Shown here: piece after piece, positions 55,017 through 62,613 of the stretch | Layout of the letters: the number at the start of each line of letters is the position of its first letter | Position numbering within the stretch: the first letter of the stretch is position 1 | Assembly (NCBI RefSeq): GCF_009379765.1 | Contig: NZ_WHTD01000003.1 | Location: forward strand, 51,512 to 115,511 | From: Actinophytocola sp. | Lineage (GTDB): Bacteria; Actinomycetota; Actinomycetes; Mycobacteriales; Pseudonocardiaceae | Reading direction: 5' to 3' | Length of the DNA stretch: 64,000 bases | Notes under the pieces: model-generated | The model's input: only the letters and a program-made list of their open reading frames with translations | Database searches by the model: none | What the model was told of the DNA's origin: nothing | Program-made: the position numbers and the translations under genes

Positions 55017-55272
55017 ACATCCCCGCGCCGGCCGCGATGGGTCTCCGGGTTCGGCGGGCGCGTGCTGAGCAGGGTGGTCGCCGGCGTCGCGGGGCAGCGG
55101 TTCGTCCCCGCCCAGCCGGTGGTCGCGACCGGGTAGGGCCTTCGGGGAGCACGGCCACGGCCGCCGTAACGGGTGCTGTCGGTGAGCCGTAGGTCAGCCG
55201 GTCGACCCGAACCCATGGGCAAGCGCATTACCCGTCAGTAAGATCATGCTCACCCAACGTGGAGGAGTGCCG
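55017..55272. other. intergenic, promoter of the secreted protein gene
   Basis: Nothing coding is supported in this 256-bp stretch. The right end has CAGTAAGATCATG (about 55224-55236), where TAAGAT may be a -10 box, and GGAGGAG at 55260-55266, the ribosome binding site of the next gene. Confidence 0.5.
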
Positions 55273-56100
55273 ATGTCCCTGCGCCGGCGTGCCCTGATGG
55301 TCCTGTCCCTGCTCGGCATCCTCGCGTCGGTCCTCGCCGCGCCCGCGGGTGCCGACACGCGCCGCACCCCGGCCGAGTGCGCGGCCACCCTCGACTGCAC
55401 CGCGGCCGACATCGACCTCATGACCATGGCCGAGCGCCTGGAGTTCGTGCGGGCCATGCAGGAAGGGCCCGGCGCGCAGCTCGGCGTCACCGACCGCTGG
55501 CGCAACATCGAGGGCGTCATCACGTTCTTCCGCGACCACCGGCTCGGCGCGCCCGGCACCTGGGTGTCCTACGTGGACGCGGGCATCGTGGAGGGCATCG
55601 AGCGGGGCATCGCGATCGCGCTCGGCCGGTCCGACGACGGGTTCGGCAACCCGGGCTCGGCGACGTGGGCGACCTACATCACCGGGGTGGCCGAGGGCAC
55701 CTGGGCCACCCGCGGCGCGCACGACCGGGCCTGGAGCGAGGCCGAGCAGGCCTCCACCGAGCACGGCGTCGCCGTCGCGGAGAGCCACGGGCAGTACGCC
55801 ACCGGCGTCGAGCAGCGCTTCTACCAGTTCTCCGAGACCTACCGGTGGGCGCTGCGCAACCGCCCGTTCGCGCTGGACCTGCTGGCCGTGTACGGCTGGC
55901 TGATCCATCCGGACCTCGCCGGGGCGCGGGTGCCGTTCTACGACTGGTTCACCGACGTCCGCGAGTCGGCGCCGTCGATCAAGGGCTGCGAGATGGCCTA
56001 CGGCTTCGCCCAGCTGCACCCGATCGCGGGCGTCCTCGGCGCGGCAGGCCTCTTCCTCGCCTATGTCACAGAGCTGTTCGACGAGTACCAGGCTCGTTAG
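55273..56100 (+). CDS. secreted protein of unknown function, 275 aa
   Basis: An exported protein: signal peptide MSLRRRALMVLSLLGILASV with cleavage after AGA (about residue 28), then a mature domain of about 245 residues. It has a Cys pair near the start (AECAATLDCTA), a second Cys in SIKGCEMAYG, and many aromatic residues; several helices such as ETYRWALRNRPFALDLLAVYGW. No catalytic motif I can name. ATG 55273 is chosen because GGAGGAG lies six bases upstream; an earlier ATG has none. It precedes the two fatty-acid genes by 40 bp on the same strand but probably belongs to its own unit. Confidence 0.8.
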   Translation: MSLRRRALMVLSLLGILASVLAAPAGADTRRTPAECAATLDCTAADIDLMTMAERLEFVRAMQEGPGAQLGVTDRWRNIEGVITFFRDHRLGAPGTWVSYVDAGIVEGIERGIAIALGRSDDGFGNPGSATWATYITGVAEGTWATRGAHDRAWSEAEQASTEHGVAVAESHGQYATGVEQRFYQFSETYRWALRNRPFALDLLAVYGWLIHPDLAGARVPFYDWFTDVRESAPSIKGCEMAYGFAQLHPIAGVLGAAGLFLAYVTELFDEYQAR

Positions 56101-56139
56101 CGACGCGAACTTGTCGGTGATCGGGGTTAGCATCGTGGG

Positions 56140-57498
56140 GTGACCCGCTCACCTGCACGGATCGCCCACGACGGCGCGGTGGACGCGCTACGGGCCCAGC
56201 TCGTCGCACAACCGCCCGGTGTGCCCATCCGGCTCGCCAAGCCAACCTCCAACCTTTTCCGCTTCCGCGAGCCACCCGGCCGCCAGGCCCTCGACGTCAG
56301 CGCGTTCGCCGGCGTCCTGGAGGTCGACCCGGTGGCGCGCACCGCCGACGTCGGCGGCATGACCACCTACGAGCACCTGGTCGACGCCACCCTGCCGCAC
56401 GGCCTGATGCCGCACGTCGTCCCGCAGCTCAAGACCATCACGCTCGGCGGCGCGGTCGCCGGCCTCGGCATCGAGTCCAGCTCGTTCCGCAACGGCATGC
56501 CGCACGAGTCGGTGCTGGAGATGGAGATCCTCACCCCGGACGGCGACGTCGTGCTGGCCACCCGCGACAACGAGCACCGCGACCTGTTCGCCGGGTTCCC
56601 CAACTCCTACGGCACGCTCGGCTACGCGCTGCGGCTGCGCATCGAGCTCCAGCAGACCAAGCCGTACGTCGCACTGCGGCACGTCCGCTATCCGGACGCG
56701 AAGGCGTGCGCCGCCGGCATCGAGGAGCACTGCGCCGACGAGACGCTGGAGTTCGTCGACGGCACGGTGTTCTCCGGCGACGAGATGTACCTGACGCTCG
56801 GCACCTTCACCGACCACGCGACCGAGGTGTCCGACTACACCGGGCAGCGGATCTTCTACCAGTCGATCCGCGACCGAGTGACGGACACTCTCACCGTGCG
56901 TGACTACATCTGGCGCTGGGACACCGACTGGTTCTGGTGCTCGAAGGCACTCGGCGTGCAGAACCCGGTGGTCCGCAGGCTGTGGCCGCGCCGGTACCTG
57001 CGCTCGGACGTCTACCGCAGGATCGTCGCCATGGACCGGCGGCGCGGGCTGTCCGCGCGGGTCGACCGGTTCCTCGGCCACCCCGCGCGCGAGGCGGTCA
57101 TCCAGGACATCGAGGTGCCGGTCGAGCGGCTGGCCGAGTTCCTCGACTTCTTCGACCGCGAGATCGGCATCCGGCCGGTGTGGTTGTGCCCGGTCCAGCT
57201 GCGTGAGTCGACCGGCTGGCCGCTCTACCCCATGGCGCCCGGGCGGTTGTTCGTCAACGTCGGGTTCTGGGCCACGGTCCCGTTGCGACCGGGCCAGCCG
57301 GACGGCACCCACAACCGCCTGATCGAGAGCAAGGTCACCGAACTGGGTGGCCATAAGTCGCTGTACTCCGATTCGTACTTCACCGAGGATGAGTTCTGGC
57401 CGCGGTACGACGGGGAGACCTACCGGGAGCTGAAGAAGATCTACGACCCGCGGGGGCGGCTTCCCGACCTGTACGCGAAGTGCGTTGGCAACCAGTAG
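56140..57498 (+). CDS. tmsA: FAD-binding oxidoreductase, 10-methylene-fatty-acyl reductase (TmsA/BfaA-like)
   Basis: A 452-residue FAD enzyme of the FAD_binding_4 class. The flavin-binding part covers about residues 30-200, with RLAKPTSNLFR, DVGGMTTYEHLVDATLPHGLMP, TLGGAVAGLGIESSSFRNG and ESVLEMEILTPDGD. The C-terminal part ends with a terminal YDPRGRLPDLYAKCV. It is directly followed by a cyclopropane-synthase-like methyltransferase. The pair corresponds to Rv0449c/Rv0447c (UfaA1) and to tmsA/tmsB of other actinomycetes, where the methyltransferase makes a 10-methylene group on oleoyl phospholipid and this enzyme reduces it to 10-methyl. The function is inferred from family and context. GTG 56140 has no Shine-Dalgarno sequence; leaderless start likely. 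Confidence 0.86.
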   Translation: MTRSPARIAHDGAVDALRAQLVAQPPGVPIRLAKPTSNLFRFREPPGRQALDVSAFAGVLEVDPVARTADVGGMTTYEHLVDATLPHGLMPHVVPQLKTITLGGAVAGLGIESSSFRNGMPHESVLEMEILTPDGDVVLATRDNEHRDLFAGFPNSYGTLGYALRLRIELQQTKPYVALRHVRYPDAKACAAGIEEHCADETLEFVDGTVFSGDEMYLTLGTFTDHATEVSDYTGQRIFYQSIRDRVTDTLTVRDYIWRWDTDWFWCSKALGVQNPVVRRLWPRRYLRSDVYRRIVAMDRRRGLSARVDRFLGHPAREAVIQDIEVPVERLAEFLDFFDREIGIRPVWLCPVQLRESTGWPLYPMAPGRLFVNVGFWATVPLRPGQPDGTHNRLIESKVTELGGHKSLYSDSYFTEDEFWPRYDGETYRELKKIYDPRGRLPDLYAKCVGNQ

Positions 57499-57515
57499 AA
57501 CGGGAAGGAGCGACC

Positions 57516-58745
57516 ATGCGGCTGGCGGAAATCTTCGAGCGCGCGATCGGGCGCGACGCTCCACTTGAGTTCCGGGTGTTCGACGGAAGCAGGGCGGGCG
57601 ACCCGGACTCGCCGGTACGGGTGGTGGTGCGCTCGCCGCTGGCGATGTCGCACCTCGCGTCCGCCCCCGGCGAGCTCGGTCTCGCGCGGGCCTATGTGAG
57701 TGGCACCCTGGACATCGACGGCGACATGTACACGGCGCTGGCCAGCATGTCGGCCGCGACCTTGGAAGGCATCCCGGCCAAGCTGCGGCTGGAGATGGCC
57801 ATGCGGCTCGGCGCGTACCGGCTGTGGTGGCCCACCAGGCGCCCGGCGGCGGAGTCGCGGCTGCACGGCCGCAAGCACTCCAGGGCCCGCGACCGGGACG
57901 CGATCTCGCACCACTACGACGTGTCCAACCGGTTCTACGCGTGGATCCTCGGGCCGTCGATGGCTTACACGTGCGCGGTCTACCCGGACACCGACTCCTC
58001 GCTCGAGGAGGCGCAGTGGACCAAGCACGACCTCGTCGCGCGCAAGCTGGGCCTGGAGTCCGGCATGCGGCTGCTCGACGTCGGCTGCGGCTGGGGCGGC
58101 ATGGTGATGCACGCCGCCAGGCACTACGGCGTGCGGGCGCTGGGCGTGACGCTGTCGCGCAAGCAGGCCGAGTGGGGTCAGAAGGCGATCGCCGAGGCGG
58201 GGCTCACCGAGCTCGCCGAGATCCGCCACCTGGACTACCGCGACGTCGAGGAGAACGGGTTCGACGCGGTCAGCTCGATCGGCCTCACCGAGCACATCGG
58301 CAAGGCCCAGCTGGGCGAGTACTTCCGGTCGCTGCACGACAAGCTGCGCCCCGGCGGGAGGCTGCTCAACCACTGCATCACCCGGCCGGACGACGCGCAG
58401 CCGGCCACGGTGGGCGGCTTCCTCAACCGGTACGTGTTCCCGGACGGTGAGCTGGAGAGCCCGGGCGTCCTGATGTCGGCCATGCACGACAACGGCTTCG
58501 AGGTCCGGCACGGGGAGAACATTCGCGAGCACTACGCGAAGACCCTCGAGACCTGGTGCGCGAACCTGGACGAGCACTGGGACGACGCGGTCCGGGAGGT
58601 CGGCATGGACCGGGCCCGGGTGTGGCGGCTCTACATGGCCGGCTCGCGGCTGGGCTTCGAGCGCAACAGCGTGCAGCTGCACCAGATGCTCGGCGTCCGG
58701 TTGGAGGGCACCGAGTCCCACATGCCTCTACGCCCCACCTGGTAA
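57516..58745 (+). CDS. tmsB: cyclopropane-fatty-acid-synthase-like methyltransferase (TmsB/UfaA1-like)
   Basis: A 409-residue SAM-dependent methyltransferase of the CFA synthase family. The SAM-binding motif LLDVGCGWGGMVMHAARHYGV, SHHYDVSNRFYAWILG and CAVYPDTDSSLEEAQ are family hallmarks; IGLTEHIGKAQLGEYF and GGRLLNHCITRPD follow. It should transfer a methylene group to the double bond of phospholipid oleate, giving 10-methylene stearate, the precursor of tuberculostearic acid. A plain cyclopropane product is the alternative. ATG 57516 has GGAAGGAG six bases upstream, 17 bp behind tmsA. A third gene, tmsC, is not present here. The TAA stop is followed without gap by repeat C. Confidence 0.88.
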   Translation: MRLAEIFERAIGRDAPLEFRVFDGSRAGDPDSPVRVVVRSPLAMSHLASAPGELGLARAYVSGTLDIDGDMYTALASMSAATLEGIPAKLRLEMAMRLGAYRLWWPTRRPAAESRLHGRKHSRARDRDAISHHYDVSNRFYAWILGPSMAYTCAVYPDTDSSLEEAQWTKHDLVARKLGLESGMRLLDVGCGWGGMVMHAARHYGVRALGVTLSRKQAEWGQKAIAEAGLTELAEIRHLDYRDVEENGFDAVSSIGLTEHIGKAQLGEYFRSLHDKLRPGGRLLNHCITRPDDAQPATVGGFLNRYVFPDGELESPGVLMSAMHDNGFEVRHGENIREHYAKTLETWCANLDEHWDDAVREVGMDRARVWRLYMAGSRLGFERNSVQLHQMLGVRLEGTESHMPLRPTW

Positions 58746-58777
58746 CCCGCGAGTCCAACGCTCAGGACCCGCGAGTC
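58746..58777. repeat. repeat C pair between tmsB and the methyltransferase
   Basis: Two CCCGCGAGTC boxes separated by CAACGCTCAGGA. The first begins directly behind the tmsB TAA. The second contains the stop codon of the convergent DUF574 gene (58776-58778). Confidence 0.75.
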
Positions 58778-59591
58778 AGAGCTTTCGCGCCACCCCGGCG
58801 TAGACCAACGACGCCTCGGGGTGCTCGCCGACGTCGTCGGGGAGCTCGGGTCGCCACTGCGGCGTCCACACCAACCCGGGCTCCACCAGGTCCAGGCCGG
58901 TGAAGAACCGGGCGATGTCGTCCGGTGAGCGGCGCACTCCGGGGTTGGCGCTGCGCTGGTAGAGCTGTTCGACCTCCTCGGCCCGGTCCGAGGACGGCGG
59001 CTCGACCCCGTGTGACAGGACGAGGTAGGAACCGGGGGCCATGGTCGACACGTACTCGGTCACCGCGGCATGCGGCGCCGACGAGTCGGGGATGAAGTGC
59101 AGGACGGCCACCATCAGCACGGCGACCGGCTCGGCGAAGTCGATCAGCCGCAGGGCCTCGTCGGACCGCAGGATGGCGTCGGGCTCGACCAGGTCGGCGC
59201 GCAGCGTCCCGGCCCGGTCGTTGCCGCGCAGCATCAGCTCGCTGTGCGTCACCGCGACCGGCTCGCTGTCGACGTACAGCACCCGGCACGAGGGGTCCAT
59301 CCGCTGCGCGATCTCGTGCACGTTGCCCGCGGTCGGGATGCCCGAGCCGATGTCGATGAACTGCCGGATCCCCGACTCGACGCAGAACCGCACCGCCCGG
59401 CGCAGAAACGCCCTGTTCAGCCGCGCGGCCGGGCCGGCCTCGGGCATCACCTCGAGGAGCTTGTCGGCGAACACCCGGTCCTGCGCGAAGTTGGCCGCGC
59501 CGCCGAGCAGGTAGTCGTAGATGCGAGCGGCGTTGGGCCGATCCAGGTCGATCGACTCCGGTGCCCAGTTGGGTCGCTCCGTAGACGCCAT
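58776..59591 (-). CDS. DUF574-type SAM-dependent methyltransferase 2
   Basis: A 271-residue member of the same family as the protein at 43339. It opens NWAPESIDLDRPNAARIYDYLLGGAANF and has the SAM motif FIDIGSGIPTAGNVHE, VLYVDSEPVAVTHSE and the end LVYAGVARK. Substrate unknown. Three ATGs compete; ATG 59591 (MASTERPNW) gives the usual N-terminal length. The 3' end falls inside repeat C. It is divergent from the PHA-synthase-like gene. Confidence 0.92.
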   Translation of the reverse strand: MASTERPNWAPESIDLDRPNAARIYDYLLGGAANFAQDRVFADKLLEVMPEAGPAARLNRAFLRRAVRFCVESGIRQFIDIGSGIPTAGNVHEIAQRMDPSCRVLYVDSEPVAVTHSELMLRGNDRAGTLRADLVEPDAILRSDEALRLIDFAEPVAVLMVAVLHFIPDSSAPHAAVTEYVSTMAPGSYLVLSHGVEPPSSDRAEEVEQLYQRSANPGVRRSPDDIARFFTGLDLVEPGLVWTPQWRPELPDDVGEHPEASLVYAGVARKL

Positions 59592-59696
59592 GTCCGGCAT
59601 CGTAACCATCCGATCGGGTGGTGTGGCCCGCGGTTGAGGACCGGACCAGCGCGGCGGAGGATGTCATGGTCGGCCGAACGGGGGAGGGACTTCGCC

Positions 59697-59771
59697 ATGA
59701 GCGAGCTTGCGAGCGAGTCATCATCACAGGGCGACCGCGAGCGGCGTCGCCGAGCCTGGCGAGGTGATGTC
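59697..59771 (+). repeat. interspersed repeat A with in-frame leader to the next gene
   Basis: A 75-bp copy of repeat A, starting ATGAGCGAGCTTGCGAGC and running through CACAGGGCGACCGCGAGCGG. It matches 18869-18937 over most of its length. It has its own ATG at 59698 in frame with the gene at 59772 and supplies that gene's AGGTGATG ribosome binding site. Confidence 0.75.
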
Positions 59772-60809
59772 GTGAGTCGGGTGTCGGACGCGACAGGGAA
59801 CGTGCTGGACAAGGTGCTGCGCGGCGGCGTCGCCGACCTGCGGCCGATGCCGCGCACGTTGATCGACAAAGGCCCCAACCGGTCGGTGTACCGGTTCGTC
59901 GGTGGTGATCCCCGCGGTGAGCCCGTGCTGCTGGTGCCACCGCTCGCCGCGCCCGCGCTGTGCTTCGACCTGCGCCGCGGCTGCAGCCTGGCCGAGCACC
60001 TGGTCGACGACGGCCGCCGGCTCTACCTCGTCGACTACGGCACGGTGCGCTTCTCCGACCGGCGCCTCGGCCTCGAGCACTGGATCGACGAGGTGCTGCC
60101 GCGCACGGTCCGCGCGGTCAGCAAGGACGCGGGCGGCGCGCCGGTGCACGTCGTCGCCTGGTGCCTCGGCGGGATCCTGTCCCTGCTCACCCACGCGGAC
60201 CAGGCGGACCTGCCGATCGCCTCGATCGCGACGGTCGCCGCGCCCATCGACATGACCGCGATCCCGCTCATCGCACCGATCAAGCCGCTCGCCGACCTCA
60301 CCAACGGCTGGATTCTCACCCCGGTCTACCGGCTGCTCGGCGGCGCGCCGCGGGCGCTGGTCAAGCGCGCGTTCCAGCTGTCCGCGTTCGACAAGATGGT
60401 CACCAAGCCGTACGCGATCGCGTCGCACCTGGACGACCGGGACTTCCTGGCGCAGCTGGAGGCCGTGGATCGCTTCACCGACAACATGGTCGCCTACCCG
60501 GGCCGCACGTTCGGCCAGATGTACCACCGCTTCTTCCGCGCCAACGACCTGGCCGAGGGCGAGGTCGACTTCGGCGGCCGGCGGATATCTCTTCGTGAGG
60601 TCAAGGCGCCGGTCCTGGTGGTGGCCGGCACCGGCGACGGCATCGCGCCACAGCGCGCGGTCCACAAGCTCGTCGACGTGCTGGACAACGCCGCCGAGGT
60701 CCGCTTCGAGACCGCCCCGGGTGGCCACCTCGGCGTCCTGGCCGGCCGCGGCGCCCGCGCGACGACGTGGCGCCACATCGACGACTTCCTCGACACCCAC
60801 GCCGGCTGA
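59772..60809 (+). CDS. PHA synthase-like alpha/beta hydrolase-fold protein
   Basis: A 345-residue alpha/beta-fold protein with a Cys nucleophile. Cys131 in AWCLGG occupies the lipase-box position, as in polyhydroxyalkanoate synthases; the Asp in GTGDGIAP and the His in PGGHLG complete the triad. LLVPPLAAPALCFDLRRGCSLAEHLVDDG and the cap segment around RAFQLSAFDKMVTKP fit PhaC-like proteins. It could polymerise hydroxyacyl-CoAs or act as an acyltransferase. No phaA/phaB or phasin gene is adjacent. GTG 59772 is preceded by AGGTGATG; the repeat-derived ATG at 59698 would add 25 residues. Its length is below the usual class I synthase. Confidence 0.8.
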   Translation: MSRVSDATGNVLDKVLRGGVADLRPMPRTLIDKGPNRSVYRFVGGDPRGEPVLLVPPLAAPALCFDLRRGCSLAEHLVDDGRRLYLVDYGTVRFSDRRLGLEHWIDEVLPRTVRAVSKDAGGAPVHVVAWCLGGILSLLTHADQADLPIASIATVAAPIDMTAIPLIAPIKPLADLTNGWILTPVYRLLGGAPRALVKRAFQLSAFDKMVTKPYAIASHLDDRDFLAQLEAVDRFTDNMVAYPGRTFGQMYHRFFRANDLAEGEVDFGGRRISLREVKAPVLVVAGTGDGIAPQRAVHKLVDVLDNAAEVRFETAPGGHLGVLAGRGARATTWRHIDDFLDTHAG

Positions 60810-60812
60810 CGC

Positions 60813-61313
60813 CTACGCCGGGCGGCCGCTTTCGGGCAGTGCCAACGGGATCCCGGCGCGGTCGCCGGCTCGGGTGAGGAACACCAGTGGCGCCACCATC
60901 GCGCGCAGCACCGCCGCGGTGAGGCGGGACCGGCCGTAGCGGCGGGCGAGCGGTGGGCCGAGCGCGGCCATCACCGCGGCGAGGCCGGGCAGCGGTCTGA
61001 TGTAGAGGGTCACCTCCACGATCTGCCCGGCGTCGTCGAGGGTCAGCCGCAGTGTCTCCTCGATCCGTTGCCCGCCAACGGTTGCCGAGCCGAACAGCGC
61101 CCAGCGGCGGCCGTCCCCGAGGACGTCGGAGTAGCGCAGCTCGCTGAGCTGCTCGTAAACGACCTCGAACAGCCCGCGCACCTCGGCTCGCCCGCGGAAC
61201 GTCGCCCGGTCGGTGAGCGGTGAGTGCACCACCACGTCGTCGGCGCAGACCGTCATCGCGAGGTCGATGTCGTGGGTCTCCCCGGCCTCGCGGAACCGGT
61301 CGATCGCGTCCAT
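60813..61313 (-). CDS. NTF2-like (SnoaL-type) protein
   Basis: A 166-residue protein whose first 120 residues form a cone-shaped NTF2 fold: MDAIDRFREAGETHDIDLAMTV, VVHSPLTDRATFRGRAEVRGLFE, then strands ending VTLYIRPLPGL. The C-terminal 40 residues hold a hydrophobic, Arg-flanked helix (AAVLRAMVAPLVFLTRAG) that may associate with membranes. It could be an enzyme or a small-molecule binding protein. GAGAGGAG precedes ATG 61313. It is 11 bp behind the TetR gene on the same strand, so the two are very probably co-transcribed and controlled by that repressor. Confidence 0.82.
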   Translation of the reverse strand: MDAIDRFREAGETHDIDLAMTVCADDVVVHSPLTDRATFRGRAEVRGLFEVVYEQLSELRYSDVLGDGRRWALFGSATVGGQRIEETLRLTLDDAGQIVEVTLYIRPLPGLAAVMAALGPPLARRYGRSRLTAAVLRAMVAPLVFLTRAGDRAGIPLALPESGRPA

Positions 61314-61324
61314 GACCGCTCCTC

Positions 61325-61954
61325 TCACTCGTCGGCGGTGACCTCGGCGAGGCCCCGCCACAGCAGGTCCGCGGTCAGCTCAACGACCTGCTCGCGGGAC
61401 AGGTCGCGGTTGGCCCACCACCACGCGGCGATCGCGTTGACCGTCCACTTGGCAGCGTCGGCGAGAAACCGGTCCGCGCGATCCCGTTCCAGCGCAACGG
61501 AAAGCCGGAGTCCGGAGACCCGGCCGAACTGCTCGGCGAGCACCTCGGTGGCCCGTTCCTGGCGCTGCCGGTGTGCCTCGGCGACCGCCGGGTCGCTCGG
61601 CGAGTCGAGGAAGATCATCCGCCAGCCGGTGGGGTTCGCCTCGATCCAGCGGTAGATCTCGTCGATCGTCCGGCGGAACACGTCCTCGGTGGACCCTCCG
61701 GCGCCGGCGACCTCCTCGCCGACCCGTTCCCAGCGGGTGATGAGGTCGTCGGCCTCGCGCGTGACGAGGGCGGCGTAGAGCTCGGCCTTCGAGGCGAAGT
61801 GGTCGTAGAGCACCGGGGTGGTGATGCCGGCCGCCGTCGCCACCGCCCGCATGGTCGCGCGGTCGTACCCGGCGTCGGCGAACACCGCCGCGCCGGCCGT
61901 GAGGATGAGCGCCCGGCGGTCCTCCGGGCGCAGTCGCCGCCTGCTACCTGACAT
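61325..61954 (-). CDS. TetR-family repressor with overlapping operators
   Basis: A 209-residue TetR protein. The helix-turn-helix is at about residues 32-55 (ATMRAVATAAGITTPVLYDHFASK). The C-terminal ligand domain includes IDEIYRWIEANPTGWRMIFLDSPSD and AIAAWWWANRDL. The start codon lies inside a perfect 22-bp palindrome (61944-61965), and a second site follows 31 bp upstream, so strong autoregulation is expected. The regulated unit contains at least the NTF2-like gene behind it; the divergent side has no clear gene. Inducer unknown. Confidence 0.9.
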   Translation of the reverse strand: MSGSRRRLRPEDRRALILTAGAAVFADAGYDRATMRAVATAAGITTPVLYDHFASKAELYAALVTREADDLITRWERVGEEVAGAGGSTEDVFRRTIDEIYRWIEANPTGWRMIFLDSPSDPAVAEAHRQRQERATEVLAEQFGRVSGLRLSVALERDRADRFLADAAKWTVNAIAAWWWANRDLSREQVVELTADLLWRGLAEVTADE

Positions 61955-61996
61955 TTGTCAGGTAGCGTAGCCGCTTACCTAACGTTTGTCAGGTAA
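61944..61996. promoter_or_regulatory. two TetR operators, one covering the start codon
   Basis: Site one: CTACCTGACA and TGTCAGGTAG around TT (61944-61965), perfectly symmetrical. Site two: TTACCTAACG and GTCAGGTAA-type arm (61975-61996) with a few mismatches. The centres are 31 bp apart, about three helical turns. The first site includes the TetR ATG at 61952-61954. Confidence 0.8.
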
Positions 61997-62003
61997 CATC
62001 GGC

Positions 62004-62301
62004 TCAGCCCTCGTCGCGCCGCACGGGCCGCAGTACGAACGGGCCGGGCGGGTCGCCGCTGGTCTCGCTCTCCGGCAGCACGAGCTCGGACTTGCGATGC
62101 TCGAGCTCGTCCCGCTTTGCCCGCGTAGAAGAAGGCGCCGAACTCCTCGACCCCCGCCCCGGCGATGGTGGCGCGGGTGCGGTCGCCGCGGCCGGGAAGC
62201 CAGCTGCGCCGGCCGGCCCACAACCCGAACCGCTCGAGCGCCGCGAGCAGCACGAGCAGGCAGACGAGCCCGGGGATCGACAACGCCCACAACCACGCCA
62301 T
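62004..62301 (-). CDS. DUF6191 family membrane protein, frameshift near 62117
   Basis: A protein of about 98 residues. The first frame gives one N-terminal membrane helix (MAWLWALSIPGLVCLLVLLAALERFGL), WAGRRSWLPGR and GAGVEEFGAFFYAGK. The family then has KRxELExRxxELVL, which appears here only in the next frame as RDELEHRKSELVLPESE and ends VLRPVRRDEG. An extra base in the TTT at 62116-62118 explains the shift. The pattern is DUF6191, a family of unknown function in actinomycetes. It lies just behind the TetR operators but points toward them, so those sites do not control its start. Confidence 0.72.
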
Positions 62302-62607
62302 GCCGGCCCAACGTGCGGTGGTGGCGTCCGGTTCCGCTGGCGTGCCGCCCCCGGTGGCCCGGTGTTCGATGATCGCGGCTCGAGGCAGCTGCCCCGATGG
62401 TCTGCGCGCCGACGGTGGTGGTGGTGCTGCCGTCGTGGGTTGCGCCGCGCTGGCCGGCCGGCGTGAGCGGAGCGGTAGCCGGCCGTGCCGCGATGGATGC
62501 GGTCCACGGTGCCAACGCGCCGGGCCGAGCGCGCCGCCATCGGCGGCGCGCCTTGATCTCATAGAGCCGGATTCGGCAGTAACGTCGGCTTACTCACCGA
62601 CGACCTT
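62302..62607. other. intergenic boundary region with GC hairpin
   Basis: A 306-bp stretch without a supported gene. It should contain the DUF6191 promoter (minus). At 62529-62551 GCGCGCCGCC and GGCGGCGCGC form a perfect stem around ATC. GC content drops sharply right of about 62560, marking the boundary to the AT-richer segment. Confidence 0.55.
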
Positions 62608-62613
62608 GTGGCC

